A stretch of 64,000 nt of DNA from Polytrichum commune (GCA_950295325.1 OX485808.1:13954501-14018500); one strand, 5' to 3'; shown: positions 11,948 to 25,008, numbered from the stretch's first letter. The notes: generated by a model from the letters alone, not told the origin. Made by a program: numbers and translations.

Positions 11948-14230
11948 ATGGCTTCGATTCGTGCAAAAGGCCGTCATGCCCTTATGAGAGTTCTTCCTTA
12001 GAGTGATAGTCGAATATTTGTTAGCGAACATATGTTGTCTTTGAAATTTGGTTTTAAACAAACTAAATATCAGTTTGAATTCAATCTCAATTTTCGTGTC
12101 GCTCGTTGTGTTGGCCATCTACGTTGCGATAATTCCAATTGCGATTACCTTACTCAAAAGGGATGTCACGATTCAATGAATGAAAAGCTCTGGGATGATC
12201 ACACTAAGAATTTTTTTTTTGGACATGTCCCTTTTTTTGATTCTACTATTGTTTGCAAGATCTGCAAAATTCCTCCTACTTGTCTTGTAATTTGTTTTGC
12301 GATGATGTATTGGGTGACATGTGATGCTTCCACGTCGCAAGCTTGTATACATATTGGGACTTACAATTACCATGTGGCCCAAGGTGATTGTAGAGAGTCA
12401 CGCGTGTTGCAAGATCAACTTTTACAGGATGTTGTTGGGAGGATACCCAAAGAAGTCGTCATCAATTTCTATGTCAGCAAGCATTGAGTTATTAATAGGG
12501 GACCAACTCATTGGCAACAATGGACAGAAACCATTGCTTATTTCTAACAATGAGATGCAAGAAGTGATGTACAAGTTTGAGAGTTTCACAAGTCCTATAC
12601 TACGCCATAATGTTCAAGCAAATGGTCAAGACTGGTATCATTGACGGGGTATGCGAATTGCGGGGAACAACTCGTTGGCTATTTGTGTAGGATAACATAT
12701 TTCTAGGCCAAGGAAAGAAGAGAGACATAGTGTTTGTTTTCAAAATGTCGGAGGTTGGCCCTGGCTCAGGGGTTGACTTGGTTCGAGGAATGTAGCCGCG
12801 TGGTGATTTACAGGATGCCTAGGTCATGTTCGACCACGTAAAATGTGTCAAGCGTTACCCGACCTTTGCATGACATGTACATGACTCCCGTTATTGCAAA
12901 GTGATGACTATTGTTCTTTGTCATATGATGTTGGAAACTCATGATGTTCAAGCCTATTTATGGCATGGACTTAACGGTGCCATGGCAGAGTATTCAAAGT
13001 CTTGGAATGAATCCTTTGAAGTTCATCAAGCCTGAGCTTAGAGATGAATACAAACGAGTCTGCACTCAGTACAAAGATGCTAAAACAATGCACAATGCAA
13101 AGACCCGATACTTGGCAATCTGCTCATGGTGGTTTCTAGTAGAGCAGCCTCTAACGTTGATGTTCCAGCTTTGGTGGCATTTTTGCTATCATCAATGGGG
13201 AGGCTATATGTATCTTGTAAGTATTTATGTTCTCATTGCACGTTGTCTTGTTGGTGTCCATGCTCACGGTATTCTTGCAATATGAATATTGCCTAATTGT
13301 ACACCTATTTTTTAACATGATCTTTTAGATGAAGAAAAGACAGAGATGCCGTCATGTAATTTGTCCAAAGCAATTTACGCCTCTTGGACCAGACAATCAT
13401 GAAAACAAGGGGACAATATTTATGAAGCAATTGTTGATGATTTTGCTCGCGCATTCATTCAATGTACCAGATATAACGCAATTCTCACTAGTAGAGCATC
13501 TGACACTGGTCCCACAAAGGAAAAGCTTTGTCTACGAACCACCAGAAATCTATCTTTTATTTTCAAGGCTATGGAAAAACTTTTGGGTTCAAATGACTTT
13601 ATGGTTAACATTCCACAATATACTAGTGAAGAAGTATTTGGCTCGGCCAAGTGACAACTCCATGTAGAACTAGGCGCGGATGATGATTCGCATCATTTCA
13701 AAAAGATTAACTTTTCTCACCCAAAAACTCCTACAAAGGCTTTGAAAACAAAGTTGCATGACTCTCTTTTTGCATCTGCAAAGCACAATCTTGAAGTTGA
13801 TGTTCTTCCATTTTTTTCTTGGAACCAAACATCCAATGTTGTAGACCGGTCCATCATGTCATTGTAGTTCAAGAAAATGATTGCGAAGTTCAACAATGGC
13901 ATATTCATCGAGTGTCATCTGTGAGAAAAACAATTATGCTAGAACTGGGCGAAAATTCACTCAGAAGATACTATTGTCAATTCCTACCCCTACATACTTT
14001 GCAATCTTACATGTGCGGCGCAAGAACCAAGATTTCGAGCAATTCTTTTGATTATGCCTTGACGATATTGCAAGGTGCGTCAAAGATACTCGACGCAAGT
14101 GGATCAAATCTCATCCTGATGTTTCTCATGTCTGGCCAATTCAAAGAAGAACCAACCTTACTCCTCAAGAGTTGATAAGAAAATGGAAGATTAGTAGAGA
14201 CATTACCACACATGTGAAGAGGAAATCTCC
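11948..14230 (+). pseudogene. MULE-like SWIM transposase, copy B (decayed)
   Basis: A second, diverged copy of the gene at 375-4794. A frame opens at 11948, hits a stop at 11999-12001, and continues through 12032-12487 with a Cys-rich finger-like block (CVGHLRCDNSNCDYL, then VCKICKIPPTC) and ACIHIGTYNYHVAQG, matching copy A. 12941-13285 includes the KDAKTM segment and ends near WGGYMY; 13329-13670 matches the MPSCNL block. Near 14040-14200 a frame reads LCLDDIARCVKDTRRKW, matching FCLDDIKRYVSGTKKKY of copy A. Numerous frameshifts and stops are present, and the SWIM finger itself is not found, so this copy is more decayed and probably truncated at its 3' end. Confidence 0.6.
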
Positions 14231-14619
14231 TTTACATGGGAAGAAAGTATCTAACAACCACTTCATTATTGTTAAAATACTATCCACACATATTTCAACG
14301 GATAGAAGTTCCAGTAATGGAAACTAACATTTAGGAAACAAAAGATAAGAGTTGAGAGAGAAAAAAGTTTTGGAACGAAAGGTAATTTGGCTTCATTGGA
14401 GACAGTTACTTGACTACTTATCAAATGTAAAAAAAAGGACAACCGCGAGACAATAATAACGCACGATGAGGAAATTAGGTAGTTTGGTCATCATAATCCG
14501 GACGATGCTCTAAGTCACTACGATACGGTCAACCCTAAGAACAAGTGGAGGTAGTTGAGCTCTACAACGATCAACTAAATAATGAACTTCCATGGATGGA
14601 GTCCACATCTATCCATTGA

Positions 14620-14830
14620 CTACCTACTAAGGGAAGAGTCCCGAATGCATGTGTCCCGAATCCATGTACTTGGTTGGTTACCAAGCCATGAGCTTGGAAG
14701 TCCACCGTATTAGGAGCTCACCATGCACGTGTGTGAGATGTGCAAGTTAATGTTGGTGACACTTGCTAGAGTTGCAAAGCGGTCAAGATATTTTAAGGGG
14801 TGCCAGCAAGGGTTGCGACAAGGTATGTTC
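14620..14830 (+). repeat. Dispersed repeat, copy 1
   Basis: About 200 bp matched at 42318-42520 in the same orientation. The best-kept part runs from ATGAGCTTGGA through GTGTG(A/T)G(A/G)GATGTGCAAG to GTGACACTTGCTAGAGTTGC, a perfect 20-bp phrase in both copies. It lies downstream of transposase copy B, so it may be the tail of that element, but no terminal repeats were found. Confidence 0.6.
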
Positions 14831-14865
14831 GTGTGTTATTTCTATGTTACATTTGGGTGCCATCT

Positions 14866-14870
<5 letters not shown>

Positions 14871-14918
<48 letters not shown>
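14871..14918. repeat. (CT)24 microsatellite
   Basis: An uninterrupted run of 24 CT dinucleotides. The Ser-Leu-rich open frames crossing it are by-products of the repeat. Confidence 0.95.
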
Positions 14919-14920
<2 letters not shown>

Positions 14921-16431
14921 CATTGGCCACCTCCTTTATGCGTCCCCGGTGCTTCTTTCATGTTTTCTCATGGCCATTCCCCTTGGGCCGCCTTTAGTAC
15001 TCAACCTTTTCTTTTTTTCCAGTTGCCACTAGATTTAGGCCCCCTTAGTGGGTTGTTGTTGTTGAAGCCTCTGAATTAAGTCAACGTTATTCTTATGAAG
15101 CCAACATTTGAATTGCATTTGAAGCTTTGAATGCGTTTGGGGTCATGTATGATTCCAAGTCATATACAAAATATTGGTTTGTATTGGTATATTTTTGCAC
15201 AATGACTCAATCTTTGGGTGACTATTAAACATGATAATGAATCACCTTAAGCCAAAAATAAAAATAAAAATTCAATGAACAACCTTGACAAGAAAATTAG
15301 GTGCGAAAGGGGTTGCAACATCTACTCATGCCATGGTTTTTGACGGATCCACGTTAAAACGTTAGCAAATTGCACGGTGACACCTCCTCTAACTAGTGGC
15401 AATGTGAACAAGGAAGCCCATGATTTCAAAACATGTCACTATCTAAATTCACAAAGTAGAACTCGATCAATTAGCATGGTTTGTTTATGGCAATAATGAT
15501 TGCCAATTTATCAAAGGGATTTTGTGAATTTCACATTCAAGAGTCCAACCATCTTGCTGTGCAAAATTTGAGAGCACAAAATTTGTAAGCTTAATCCCCG
15601 TGATAGGTGAGTGTACAAAGAGGAAGACAAATTTATCACTAAACAGAACCTAGAATTTAAATGCATCCTCAAGATTTTGCATGCACTTAGGTATACAACT
15701 CTATAGTATTTGTCTGTTGCTAGCAGTGATAGAAACTATTTTTTGGGGAATTAACCAAGAAAGTAGAAGTCCATAAGCAAGGATAAGGGTTAGAAGCAAA
15801 GAAAGGACCAGATAAGGATAATGGAGAAAATATAAGCGAAGAAGACCCATTGTTAGAGGTGTGGTCATGATTAAGAGTAAAAAAATTATTTAAAAGTAGG
15901 AAGCACAACTTTGAGAAACTCATAGTGAGCATCACTCGTGATCATGAAGCAAACAACCCATCCGAACTTCATATTAGCACAACATTACTCATCAACAATC
16001 GCCTCCAAAACGAATATCAAGTTACCATCGTGAAGACCCTGAAAAAGCTCTTCGCTGACAATATCATTGCCATAGTGAACTTTGGGCACGCATCACACAA
16101 CAAAGATGAGAGACAATACGGTTGGTGCCATATCCAATGCATGAATGCCGCAGTCTACAGCGAAGTCCGATGGTGTCCTCGGGAGGCAAATCAACTTCAT
16201 GGCTCATAAGGGAAGCATTGACAGGACAAAATCGAATAGCACCACCATACGACTTGTCCACTCTCCCACTCGCAAAGCAATCGCCCAAATAATCTAAGCA
16301 ACAAACAATGTGACATGCACCAACCCACCGATTACCGATAATTTTTTCAACCACTCCATGCAAGATTGGGAGGAGAAACTCGAAGGAAACTTTGCCACAA
16401 TGGTCTCCGCAATCAATCTTAACACCGATGG
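14919..16431. other. Gene-poor stretch with one unexplained reverse frame
   Basis: Mostly closed in all frames. The only notable frame is 125 codons on the reverse strand at 16064-16441, whose beginning overlaps the repeat copy at 16432. It has no motif I recognise and may be part of a decayed mobile element. Nothing else is supported. Confidence 0.35.
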
Positions 16432-16611
16432 TGTCAGCCATAAACCCCCACCCTTATGCGTCGTAGTCCGGGTGAGAGTCCAGGGCCCACATGTATTCGT
16501 ATGACCTCCCTTAGCCCTTGGAATCTAGCTCCCAATGCTCCAACAATATAAATATAAAACACTCACGACTTTTATTTAAAGAACACAAGGCCCAAAGTAT
16601 TCAAAAATACT
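16432..16611 (+). repeat. TGTCAGCC-family terminus, copy 1
   Basis: Starts TGTCAGCCATAAACCCCCAC and continues CCTTATGCGTCGTAGTCCGG. The same roughly 45-bp terminus occurs at 28875 (same strand) and 31714 (opposite strand), plus the mirrored pair in the right arm. Between 156 and 164 bp inside the terminus each copy has a short perfect hairpin; here AGTATT-CAAA-AATACT at 16596-16611. The far end of this copy was not found. It could be a solo LTR or the end of a TIR element. Confidence 0.65.
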
Positions 16612-17368
16612 CTACTCCCTTGTGGCCGTTGTCACACAATCATTCATTTTATCAACTGTTCACACTCCACACTTGAGCCTCCTAACTCACTATTCTAGTC
16701 TACCCTTAAATTCAAATCATTAATTTAGCCACAACAAACAACTAGCTTGCCACTTGTGAACTCAAATTGGCTAATAAATTAACACAAGCCCTACGGTCCT
16801 AAGTGCTACTCTGTTCTAGTATGCTTTGTGACACCTTGAAGCCCCTTGTGTCGAAGCGGCCTCCGCTCCTGATCTCCTTCCCAATCCACGGAATCAACCT
16901 TAGCAAATTGCCAGCCCTTTATTCGGCCACTGAAACTCTGTAGTAAGACCATACTCACTCTTCGGACCTGGTTGCATACTTCAGCTCGCCTGAGGCTCCC
17001 AATTCACCGTGGCGTTCTCCTTGACCCTACCCACACTTCAGCTGGCAATGTCGGAGGCCAGCAGCTTGTTGTCTTCCGCTTCCAATTTTCCCAACCACAA
17101 ACCTGCACTCTGTTGGCAGCAACTATGTCGACACCGACCTCCTCTTTTCCCGAATTCTCAAGTGGTTGCAACTGAATTGCCAACGTCGACCTTCAAGGCC
17201 TGTTGCCTCAGATTCTGTAGTTCCTCTCCATGATTCCAAGTGCGATAAATTTCCCTCCCATGTAGTGCCCCTCCAGCTGCAATGTTGTGTTCATACCTGG
17301 ACGAGGAAGAGAGTTGCCTCCGTCATTGTTGCCCTTGCCGTTAGCATTCGTCTGTGCTCGGAGGAAAA
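16612..17368. other. Probable interior of the TGTCAGCC-family repeat; no gene seen
   Basis: Short overlapping forward frames of 60-105 codons, Ser/Pro-rich, without recognisable domains. Composition is more C-rich than the flanks and resembles the interior of the related copy at 28875-30290. Confidence 0.35.
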
Positions 17369-19125
17369 TGGTTGGAGAGAATTCCTATCTGAATGCGACA
17401 CTTGTTAAACCACCCTCCTCGCCTTCTTCTGTTGCCCTCTTCGCCCTGAACGATTTCATATTCGTGTCAAATATTCTAGCATTTGAGGAAGCAGATCTCC
17501 CGTCCAACACACATGTGAACTCGCTTCTTAAACCCTCGCAAGCTAGCCACCTGCATTCCTCCCCTCTCGCAACCTACTGGCTGGCTTCTTGGAATCCTCG
17601 CTAGCTCACTCCCTAGCAGCACAAATAGCATGTTAGAATATTAAGCCACCTCTACCCCTGTAGCACCAACCGTCCTGGTGTAGCCACCTTTTTGTGCAGC
17701 CACGTCTCACCAGCAAGAGAATTCTCCAGCTGCTTCCGGCAGCTCATTGCTGACCTCCTCCAGGGCTTAGTTGCTCTCCATCGCCTTACTCATCCCACCC
17801 TCTTTGTGCTCTTGATGCCACTTCAGATCGAACCTCCTTGAAAATCTGGCAGGGCTTCGCCCCCTCCGGACTGCATGTTCGGCGAATGTGAGAGAGAGCA
17901 AAACTGTGGCCGACCCCCCGAGTTCCAGGGACCCCCCTCTCCCTAATCTGGAAATCAAGCTTCCTAATCTACACTTTGGAGGCACCCCCCATCCTAAAAC
18001 AAACCATGATCAAGCCTTAAACGAACAATGCTTGTGCCTCAAGCCACTATCCTAAAACAAACACTAAGCTAAGTCATAACCCAACTAACCTTAAGCTTTA
18101 CCTAACAATTAATTAATCCCCAAATCAATTCTTCTAGCCTCAAGCCCAAAGTAACTCCTACACTAGTCTTTAAGCTCAACTCCAACCTAAACTTGAAAGC
18201 CTCACTCTTTTTATCCTTTTGAATATCCAATGTAAATCTAAAGCCTAAGGTTTTAATGATTTTAAGATTAAGAACACATGTGGGCACAATATTGGGCTCA
18301 CAGATGGCCGCATGGAATCGGCCACCCACAAGATCATGACCCAAGCATCCAACCTCCATGCGATTGTCGGCACTTTGGCATACGAGAAACAAATGTCGAA
18401 CCAACGCATGCAAGGTATTGTTCAAAACATGACTGACTCAATGCCTCAAAAGTCTCCAATGCCCACCACCACCACAAGTTCCAAGGACATCGACGCACAC
18501 TACCACAACGCCACTCCAACTCCAACCTCCACCGGGCTTCCACCGCACACCTCCCACAATCAGCACCAAGACTACAACACATACAACGGATAGCTTCCCA
18601 ACCTATAGCCATCAATGGACCTCTACACTTGTACTCTTCTTTCTCTGCATATATATCAATAAAGGGTACAAGCTTATTCCTTGGACTCTTCTCATAATCC
18701 CACAATGCTCTCAACTAGATCAACAACTCAACCAAAGCAACACCATAATGGATAGTTTCATCCCAAATAGCCACCAATGGTGCTACATACTTGCCCTTTG
18801 CCTTCTCTACCAATGTACAAAGAAAAAATACAAGCTCAACCATTGGACTTTCACAATATCTCCGCAACACACCATCTCAAGAAGGTGCTCCAATCACTCA
18901 ATCAAAATGCTACTCCTCACCACAATCTTGCTCTCTAACATACCGCTTTACACACAAATAACCAACCCCCTCCCCCCCAACAAGTCCAACACACATCAAC
19001 AATCCACTCGACACACATAAACTTCCCACTACATGCACACACAACCTCAACTCACCCTATCAACGCACCATAATAGCCCCCCACTACCTAGAAACTCTTC
19101 CACATATCCACATAGCCTATAAAAC
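17369..19125. other. Outer part of left arm, no intact gene seen
   Basis: Short frames only (up to 126 codons), none with recognisable domains. Near 18270-18310 a CACATGTG(T)GGC...GGGCTCAC phrase is the reverse complement of a phrase at about 29980-30020, which hints that more of the TGTCAGCC repeat family lies here in opposite orientation. Confidence 0.4.
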
Positions 19126-19458
19126 CTAGCAAGGGGCAAAGCCCCCACACCCGACAACATCCCAAACGGATCCTAAAAGCACTGCCAACATCCTTCCACA
19201 ATGTGCTCTTTCTTTTCTTCAAACAATGTTACCTCCAAAAAAACAAAAACATACTAGTTTATTGGAAACACGTCAATATCGTATTACTCCACAAAATAGA
19301 GGACCCCCTCCTCATCACCAACTACAAACCCATCGCCTTAGCCAATATTATTTACAAACTTCTATACCAACACATTAACATCACTCCTTACTAGCTTTGG
19401 TGAAAAACACAAAATACTTCACTAGAGTCAAGAAGGCTTTAGGCCACAACAAAAGGGC
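19126..19458 (+). pseudogene. LINE reverse transcriptase fragment, left-arm copy
   Basis: Broken frames spell the start of a non-LTR retrotransposon reverse transcriptase in order: LARGKAPTPDNIPNG, a helix ending FFKQCYLQKN, WKHVNIVLLHKIEDP, NYKPIALANIIYKLL, and SQEGFRPQQ near 19426-19452. These match the conserved KAPGPDxIPxE, NYRPIxL and QxGFR blocks of L1-type LINEs. A frameshift/stop near 19174 and stops near 19394 and 19423 break the reading. The YADD active-site block is absent, so only the first palm/finger blocks remain. Confidence 0.8.
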
Positions 19459-21278
19459 ATATCCAGACTCGGTTTGTTGACACCACCTCTAGAAGTTGGC
19501 CGATCTTACCAAAAACATCAACTGGTTGGAAATATGTAGGTGGTCAAAATCACCTGAAAACTCTACCATAGGTTGGTATAAGTTAGAGATGCTAGATCCA
19601 AGCTTATTTTGTGGAAACGACCTCCAAAAGTTGGCCGATCAAGCCAAAAATATTAGTTGGTAGGGAGTGTTCATAGCATATTTTCAAGCCTTACACGAAA
19701 TTTTTGGGGTATTATACATTGAAGGAGCAGTCTAGGCATGAAGGACTAGCTTTGGAGGTGTCTTTGCAAGGCTTGGACGCGACTAGCAGCGAACTAGTTA
19801 ATGGAGCAAAGAAGGAGTGGGAAAACCCATTAATAAGTTCACATCCACCATGTGATTCTACTTCCACAAAAACATTGGACATGAATGCTTACTGGGTGAT
19901 CCCTGTCTACATGAGGAGATTGAGGGGGTCTATTTGATTTTGTAATTTTGGATTATACATGTGCTAAGTCTAGGTAGGTTGCATCACTACTGCTAAAATG
20001 TATGGTATACCATTTTTATCATTTGCAAGACAGTGAGCCATGGAATATTACAACTCTTGTTCCTATGGTAATTTCCCGTGTCCAATTGCCCATGTACATT
20101 ATCCATCGTGAGTAGTGATGGAGGTCCTTGGTAGGTTTTCACTTTTATCATTGTGAGGTGTTATGTCCAAATACATTTCATCCTCCAACTTTATTGTTTG
20201 ATGTCATAGCTCATAAAGGATCATATTTCTTACAAATGCCACTTTGTCATGGTTGTTACTATACATCACAAGTTAGGAGTTTTTTTACCACTTTCAAATT
20301 TTCCCAAATTACTTATTAATGTTGGCCAACATTGGGTATGTTTCCTTTTGCATTTCCATTTCTATATTTCCTTACTTGATCCTATGCACCTCTAAAGCTC
20401 ACAGTAATAATGATGCCTTTATTTGCAATTAAATACGCTCTTTATCAGCCCTACAATAATACATAATCCATAAAATCATGGGATTGCAATGGTTATCTAA
20501 ATGTTTATAAACCAAACACTAATGCTTTATTATGTGAGGTAACCTAGACTTTTCAATTTCGTTACACTCTGCAAATATGTGATTAATAATGTGTTGGAAA
20601 ACATTGTTTATGGTTTCTTTATTACATTGGCATTGTAAAATCTTTTATTAATTATCATAAAGTATAATAATAACACATACCATAAAAAAATCAACCACTC
20701 AAAAAAACATCTAAATTACACACCATACACCATTCATGTATTGTTTCTCCATGTATTGAAATCAATGGGCCAATGTTACTCATTGTTGTTAAAATCCTCC
20801 CGTTCAATGGATTCTTTGTCACTCTATCTAACACATCACTAATCTCTATTTCCAAATCCTTCGCAGATTGGGCCGAATTCTCCTCCATAAATTCTTCGTT
20901 CACAGTGCCTGCCATCATTGCTTCATCAACCAATGTCTCACCAGGATGAGCACTCATTGCTAACTCAACAGATCTTGACCTCAACCTTTTCGTCAACATC
21001 CTTGATTTGGCTTTCAACCACTAGCTCGTTTGGACCCAAACCAGATTGTGTTACTGCCTCCAGGTACCCACAACCCTCGACATCTACAACATAGAACCAA
21101 TCCTCATGTTCACTATCTTGGTGGTAAAACACATGACCAATGGAATATGCGCTCCCCAAGGCTCCCTATACCCTAAATTTGATGTTATTTTGATTTTGGT
21201 GAAACCACATTCATCCTCTATTACTATAACACAGTGGTGTGTTCCAACTACACTTTTGTACCATTTCCCCCGGAAAAT
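19459..21278. other. Left arm, no intact gene seen
   Basis: Contains an internal repeat: a phrase around GAAGTTGGCCGATC(T/A)(T/A) with flanking similarity occurs near 19490 and 19629. Reverse-strand frames at 20691-21017 (108 aa) and 20965-21159 (64 aa) overlap and may be a decayed gene, but no motif is recognised. Confidence 0.4.
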
Positions 21279-21738
21279 TCATATACATAGACAAATCGGT
21301 CTCTAATGAACCCTAAACCCTAAAAATACCCAAAGTCAAATAAAAAATACTCATGAAACTCAAAACCTCAATCCACGTGTTGGAATCATGGGCAATGACA
21401 TTGCGGACCAACTTACAAATGAAGGAACCACCCACAACAAACCCAACACTGCACCCCAAACACATTTTGCACACACCACACCCTACTGGGTCAATGGAGT
21501 CGCGACCAGCGAGCACAAAGGTGAGACACCCAACCTTCAAATTGACATAAACAAGTCCCACCAAGACAAAACTTCAGAATCGCCTAATAATACAAATTAC
21601 AATCTTCTTCTTTTTTTAAAGTCAAAAATATATATAAAAACAACAACAACAACAACTTCATATGCGTAGACAAATGGGTCTCTAATGAACCCTAAACCCT
21701 AAAAGTCCCCAAAAGTGGAATCAAAAACCTCATGAAAG
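21279..21738. repeat. Direct duplication carrying CCCTAAA motifs, left arm
   Basis: Two direct copies of an approximately 80-bp block, at 21279-21358 and 21658-21738 (379 bp apart). Each reads GACAAATCGGTCTC or GACAAATGGGTCTC, then TAATGAACCCTAAACCCTAA, then a diverging tail. The two tandem CCCTAAA units per copy equal the plant telomere repeat, but with only two units this is an interstitial motif rather than a telomere. A CAACAACAACAACAACTTC stretch lies at about 21641-21659. Confidence 0.75.
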
Positions 21739-23421
21739 ACATGCATCAGAGGGCCATCCAATACCTCACGTACCTCGTACTCAACAAAAGAAAACTAGAC
21801 TACACCCGACCACCGGGTAGATCAGCTCCCCCCAAAGAAACCAAGAACAGCAGTCACCAAGATAAACAAGACACATGTTACATAAGTGTCGCAGTGTAGC
21901 CCACCTCCCGAAACAAAGGGAGTGGCCCTACCTCGAAGGTTGGTAAAACGTGATCAAGGTCGGGAAGAACGGGCTACTACTCACTTCATCTCAGAAACAA
22001 AGGTACCGGTGTCATGTTTATCTTATTTATGCCAGTTGGATTGGATTGGAAATGCTCTCATCCACTTAGCAAACGCTAGTCACCAATATTTCAAGTTGGA
22101 GGACCAAATTTAGAACGCAATATTTCACATTCGCAAGAATCAAGAAACAATTTCACCAAAGCTTTATTGGTAATCCACCCAACTCTCTCGGATGGCGGAC
22201 TTCTGAAAGAAAAAAAAGACATGCTTCAGAGTGCAAAATTTTACAGTGTTACTGCAAGGTGGTTTTAGCATGCTTTACCTTGCCTAGTAGAATGTTCTCC
22301 CATAAAGTGTGTAGATAACAGCAACAAACTCAACATAACATATGCGTGCATTCAACGCACATCGTATAAAGTTGGCAAACACCATCTCCACACATACATC
22401 CAAATCCGAAACATCCATAGCCATAAGAATCCCTATTGAACTTCCATTATCACCACAGAGAACAGCTTTCCCGCAAATTAAGAATACTCTGAATGCCATC
22501 TTTCTTAATTTAATTGCGTTCGATTCTCAGGAGAACTCCCTTGCTTTTCATTTACATGTGAAATTATTCCTACATACTCCGCTTACCCTCTCGAGGACGC
22601 TGTACCACTTACTCACGAGGATTGCATATTAATAATTATCGCAAACCAATCCCCTTGCATTACGACATCCATTGACCTAATTCGTGTATCCCTTGACCTA
22701 ACCTCTCCACATTCTTTTGCATGGATAGATCGAACCCCTTTTCATAATGCCATTTTCCACACCAAATCCAATTAACCAACACCGATATCTCATCCACAGC
22801 GTCCAAAACACGCTGCTTCAACGACATCACAATCAACCATCCACGTATCACAATAGGCAAAACCCAACAATATACGCTTATAAAACAAGTGCGCTATAGT
22901 CTGACGACCAGCACAATCGTATATCAAGACCAAAACTCCATTATGATGCAAACATTTTCACAATCCAAACACGACATCCCACCACCCTCCATTACAAAAC
23001 AATGCACCTAAATTTGCAACTTATTAACCTGCCCCTCTACGATCACACATAATATCATCCACATAACCACCCAACAATACCTACCCCAACATGCGTCACA
23101 TGGACAATGCAACCCACACCCTATCTCATAACACCGGACCATAATTCATCACAAAAATCCATTCATGAACGCACTCTCTTGCTGCAGCAACCCTCCTCAC
23201 ATAAAAATTAAAATGAATGTCGTAATCATCAAAATTTTATATATGTTTTATCAAAAACCACATCGGCCCTGCCATCGTCTGTCAAGCACCCAAGTCTGCC
23301 TCTGCCGGGCGAGCAACAAATGTATCGAACAAGCATGAACCAGACGAGATTGAACGGGACCCGCAACCAACGCCGCGGGCCATCCGCCGCATCCACCCTG
23401 CTGCGGCTCCGTCGACGCTAT
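21739..23421. other. Left arm, downstream of EF-1alpha; no other gene seen
   Basis: The last few hundred bases next to the EF-1alpha stop codon (about 23230-23421) are the probable 3' untranslated region, with a TATATAAAA/AATAAA-like AT-rich stretch (on the gene strand) about 180 bp after the stop. The rest has only short frames with no motif recognised. Confidence 0.45.
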
Positions 23422-24998
23422 TCACTTCTTCTTCAGCGCCGCCTTCGTCACCTTCGCGCCCGACGGATCCTTCTTCTCCACAGCCTTGATCACTCCCACC
23501 GCCACCGTCTGCCTCATGTCGCGCACCGCGAACCGTCCCAATGGCGGGTACTCGGCGAAAGTCTCCACCGTCATCGGCTTCGTCGGAATCATCTTCACGA
23601 ACCCGGCGTCTCCGTTCTTCAAAAACTTCGGCTCCTTCTCAAGCTCCTTTCCGGACCGCCTGTCCACCTTCGTCAAAATCTCCGCGAACTTCACCGCGAT
23701 GTGCGACGTGTGGCAATCCAGCACCGGCGCGTACCCGTTCCCGATCTGTCCGGGGTGGTTCATGATGATCACCTGCGCCGTGAAGTTGGCCGCCTCGCGC
23801 GCCGGGTCGTTCTTCGAGTCCGACGCCACGTACCCTCTCTTCAGGTCCTTCACCGCCACGTTCTTCACGTTGAATCCCACGTTGTCTCCCGGGTGCGCCT
23901 CCAACATCGACTCGTGGTGCATTTCCACCGACTTCACCTCAGTCGTCAGTCCCGTCGGCGCGAAGCACACCAACATACCGGGCTTGATCACTCCCGTCTC
24001 CACTCGTCCCACCGGCACCGTTCCGATGCCTCCGATCTTGTACACGTCCTGCAGGGGCAACCTCAACGGCTTGTCCGACGGCCTCTTCGGCTCGAAAATG
24101 CCGTCCAAAGCCTCCAGCAGCGTCGGCCCCTTGTACCAGTCCAAGTTCGACGACCTCTCGATCATGTTGTCTCCCTCGAATCCCGAGATGGGCACGAACG
24201 GAATCTTGTCGGGGTTGTAACCCACCTTCTTCAAGTACGACGACACCTCCTTCGTGATCTCGTCGAAACGGGCCTTGCTGTACTTCGGGGTCGTCGCGTC
24301 CATCTGCAATCCACCATTTCCCAACAATTAACCCCTATACCTCCCTTTCCCAATTTACTTCAAACCTCATGTTCACCTCCCGACACATGACCCACCGTCC
24401 CTCGTGCACACGTCTCGTTTTGCATTTCTGCCCATCCCAGCTACACGAAACATAAATTCCAAACCCACATTCCACATTAACCCCCCTCCCAACCACCCAC
24501 TTTCCGCAACCCTCCAACATAACTCCCACCACATACCTTGTTGCAGCAACAGATCATCTGCTTCACTCCCAATGTGAATGCCAACAACGCGTGCTCACGC
24601 GTCTGCCCGTCCTTCGAAATACCGGCTTCGAATCCTCCCGTCGTCGAGTCGATGATCAACACGGCGCAATCAGCCTGTGACGTTCCTGTGATCATGTTCT
24701 TGATGAAATCGCGATGTCCGGGTGCGTCGATCACGGTGCAGTAGTACTTCGTCGTCTCGAACTTCCACAGAGCGATATCGATCGTGATACCGCGCTCGCG
24801 CTCTGCCTTCAACTTGTCCAACACCCACGCGTACTTGAACGAACGCTTGTTCATCTCCGCCGCTTCCTTCTCGAAACGCTCGATCACACGCTTGTCGATA
24901 CCTCCCAACTTGTAGATAAGGTGACCGGTCGTCGTCGACTTCCCGGAGTCCACATGGCCGATGACCACGATGTTGATATGGGCTTTCTCCTTACCCAT
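23422..24998 (-). CDS. EF1A: Elongation factor 1-alpha, left-arm copy
   Basis: GTPase that delivers aminoacyl-tRNA to the cytosolic ribosome. Two coding exons on the reverse strand: 24998-24537 (154 codons) and 24303-23422 (293 codons plus stop), separated by a 233-bp GT-AG intron at 24536-24304. The spliced protein is 447 aa, close to the 447-449 aa typical of plants. Seen directly: G1 GHVDSGKST at residues 14-22, G3 DAPGH near 91-95, and NKMD at 153-156, split by the intron between K154 and M155 as in other plant genes. The C-terminus ends in three Lys. No frame break is present and third codon positions are strongly G/C-rich against an AT-rich neighbourhood, so it looks functional. The start is the ATG of MGKEKAHIN. 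The right-arm copy is identical and points the opposite way. Confidence 0.97.
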
Positions 24999-25008
24999 CT
25001 TGAATGCT

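Noticed and set aside
14723-15079. Ser/Leu-repeat frames over the CT microsatellite
   Set aside because: They exist only because a CT run cannot contain a stop codon.
21281-21330. A true telomere or chromosome end
   Set aside because: Only two CCCTAAA units per block, with ordinary sequence continuing on both sides.
23320-24390. 356-codon Arg/His-rich forward frame, and the 244-codon frame at 23486-24220
   Set aside because: Both lie antisense to EF-1alpha exon 2. GC-rich third positions of the real gene remove stops on the other strand; compositions are unlike any protein family. The mirror frames at 56979-58049 and 57149-57883 are rejected for the same reason.
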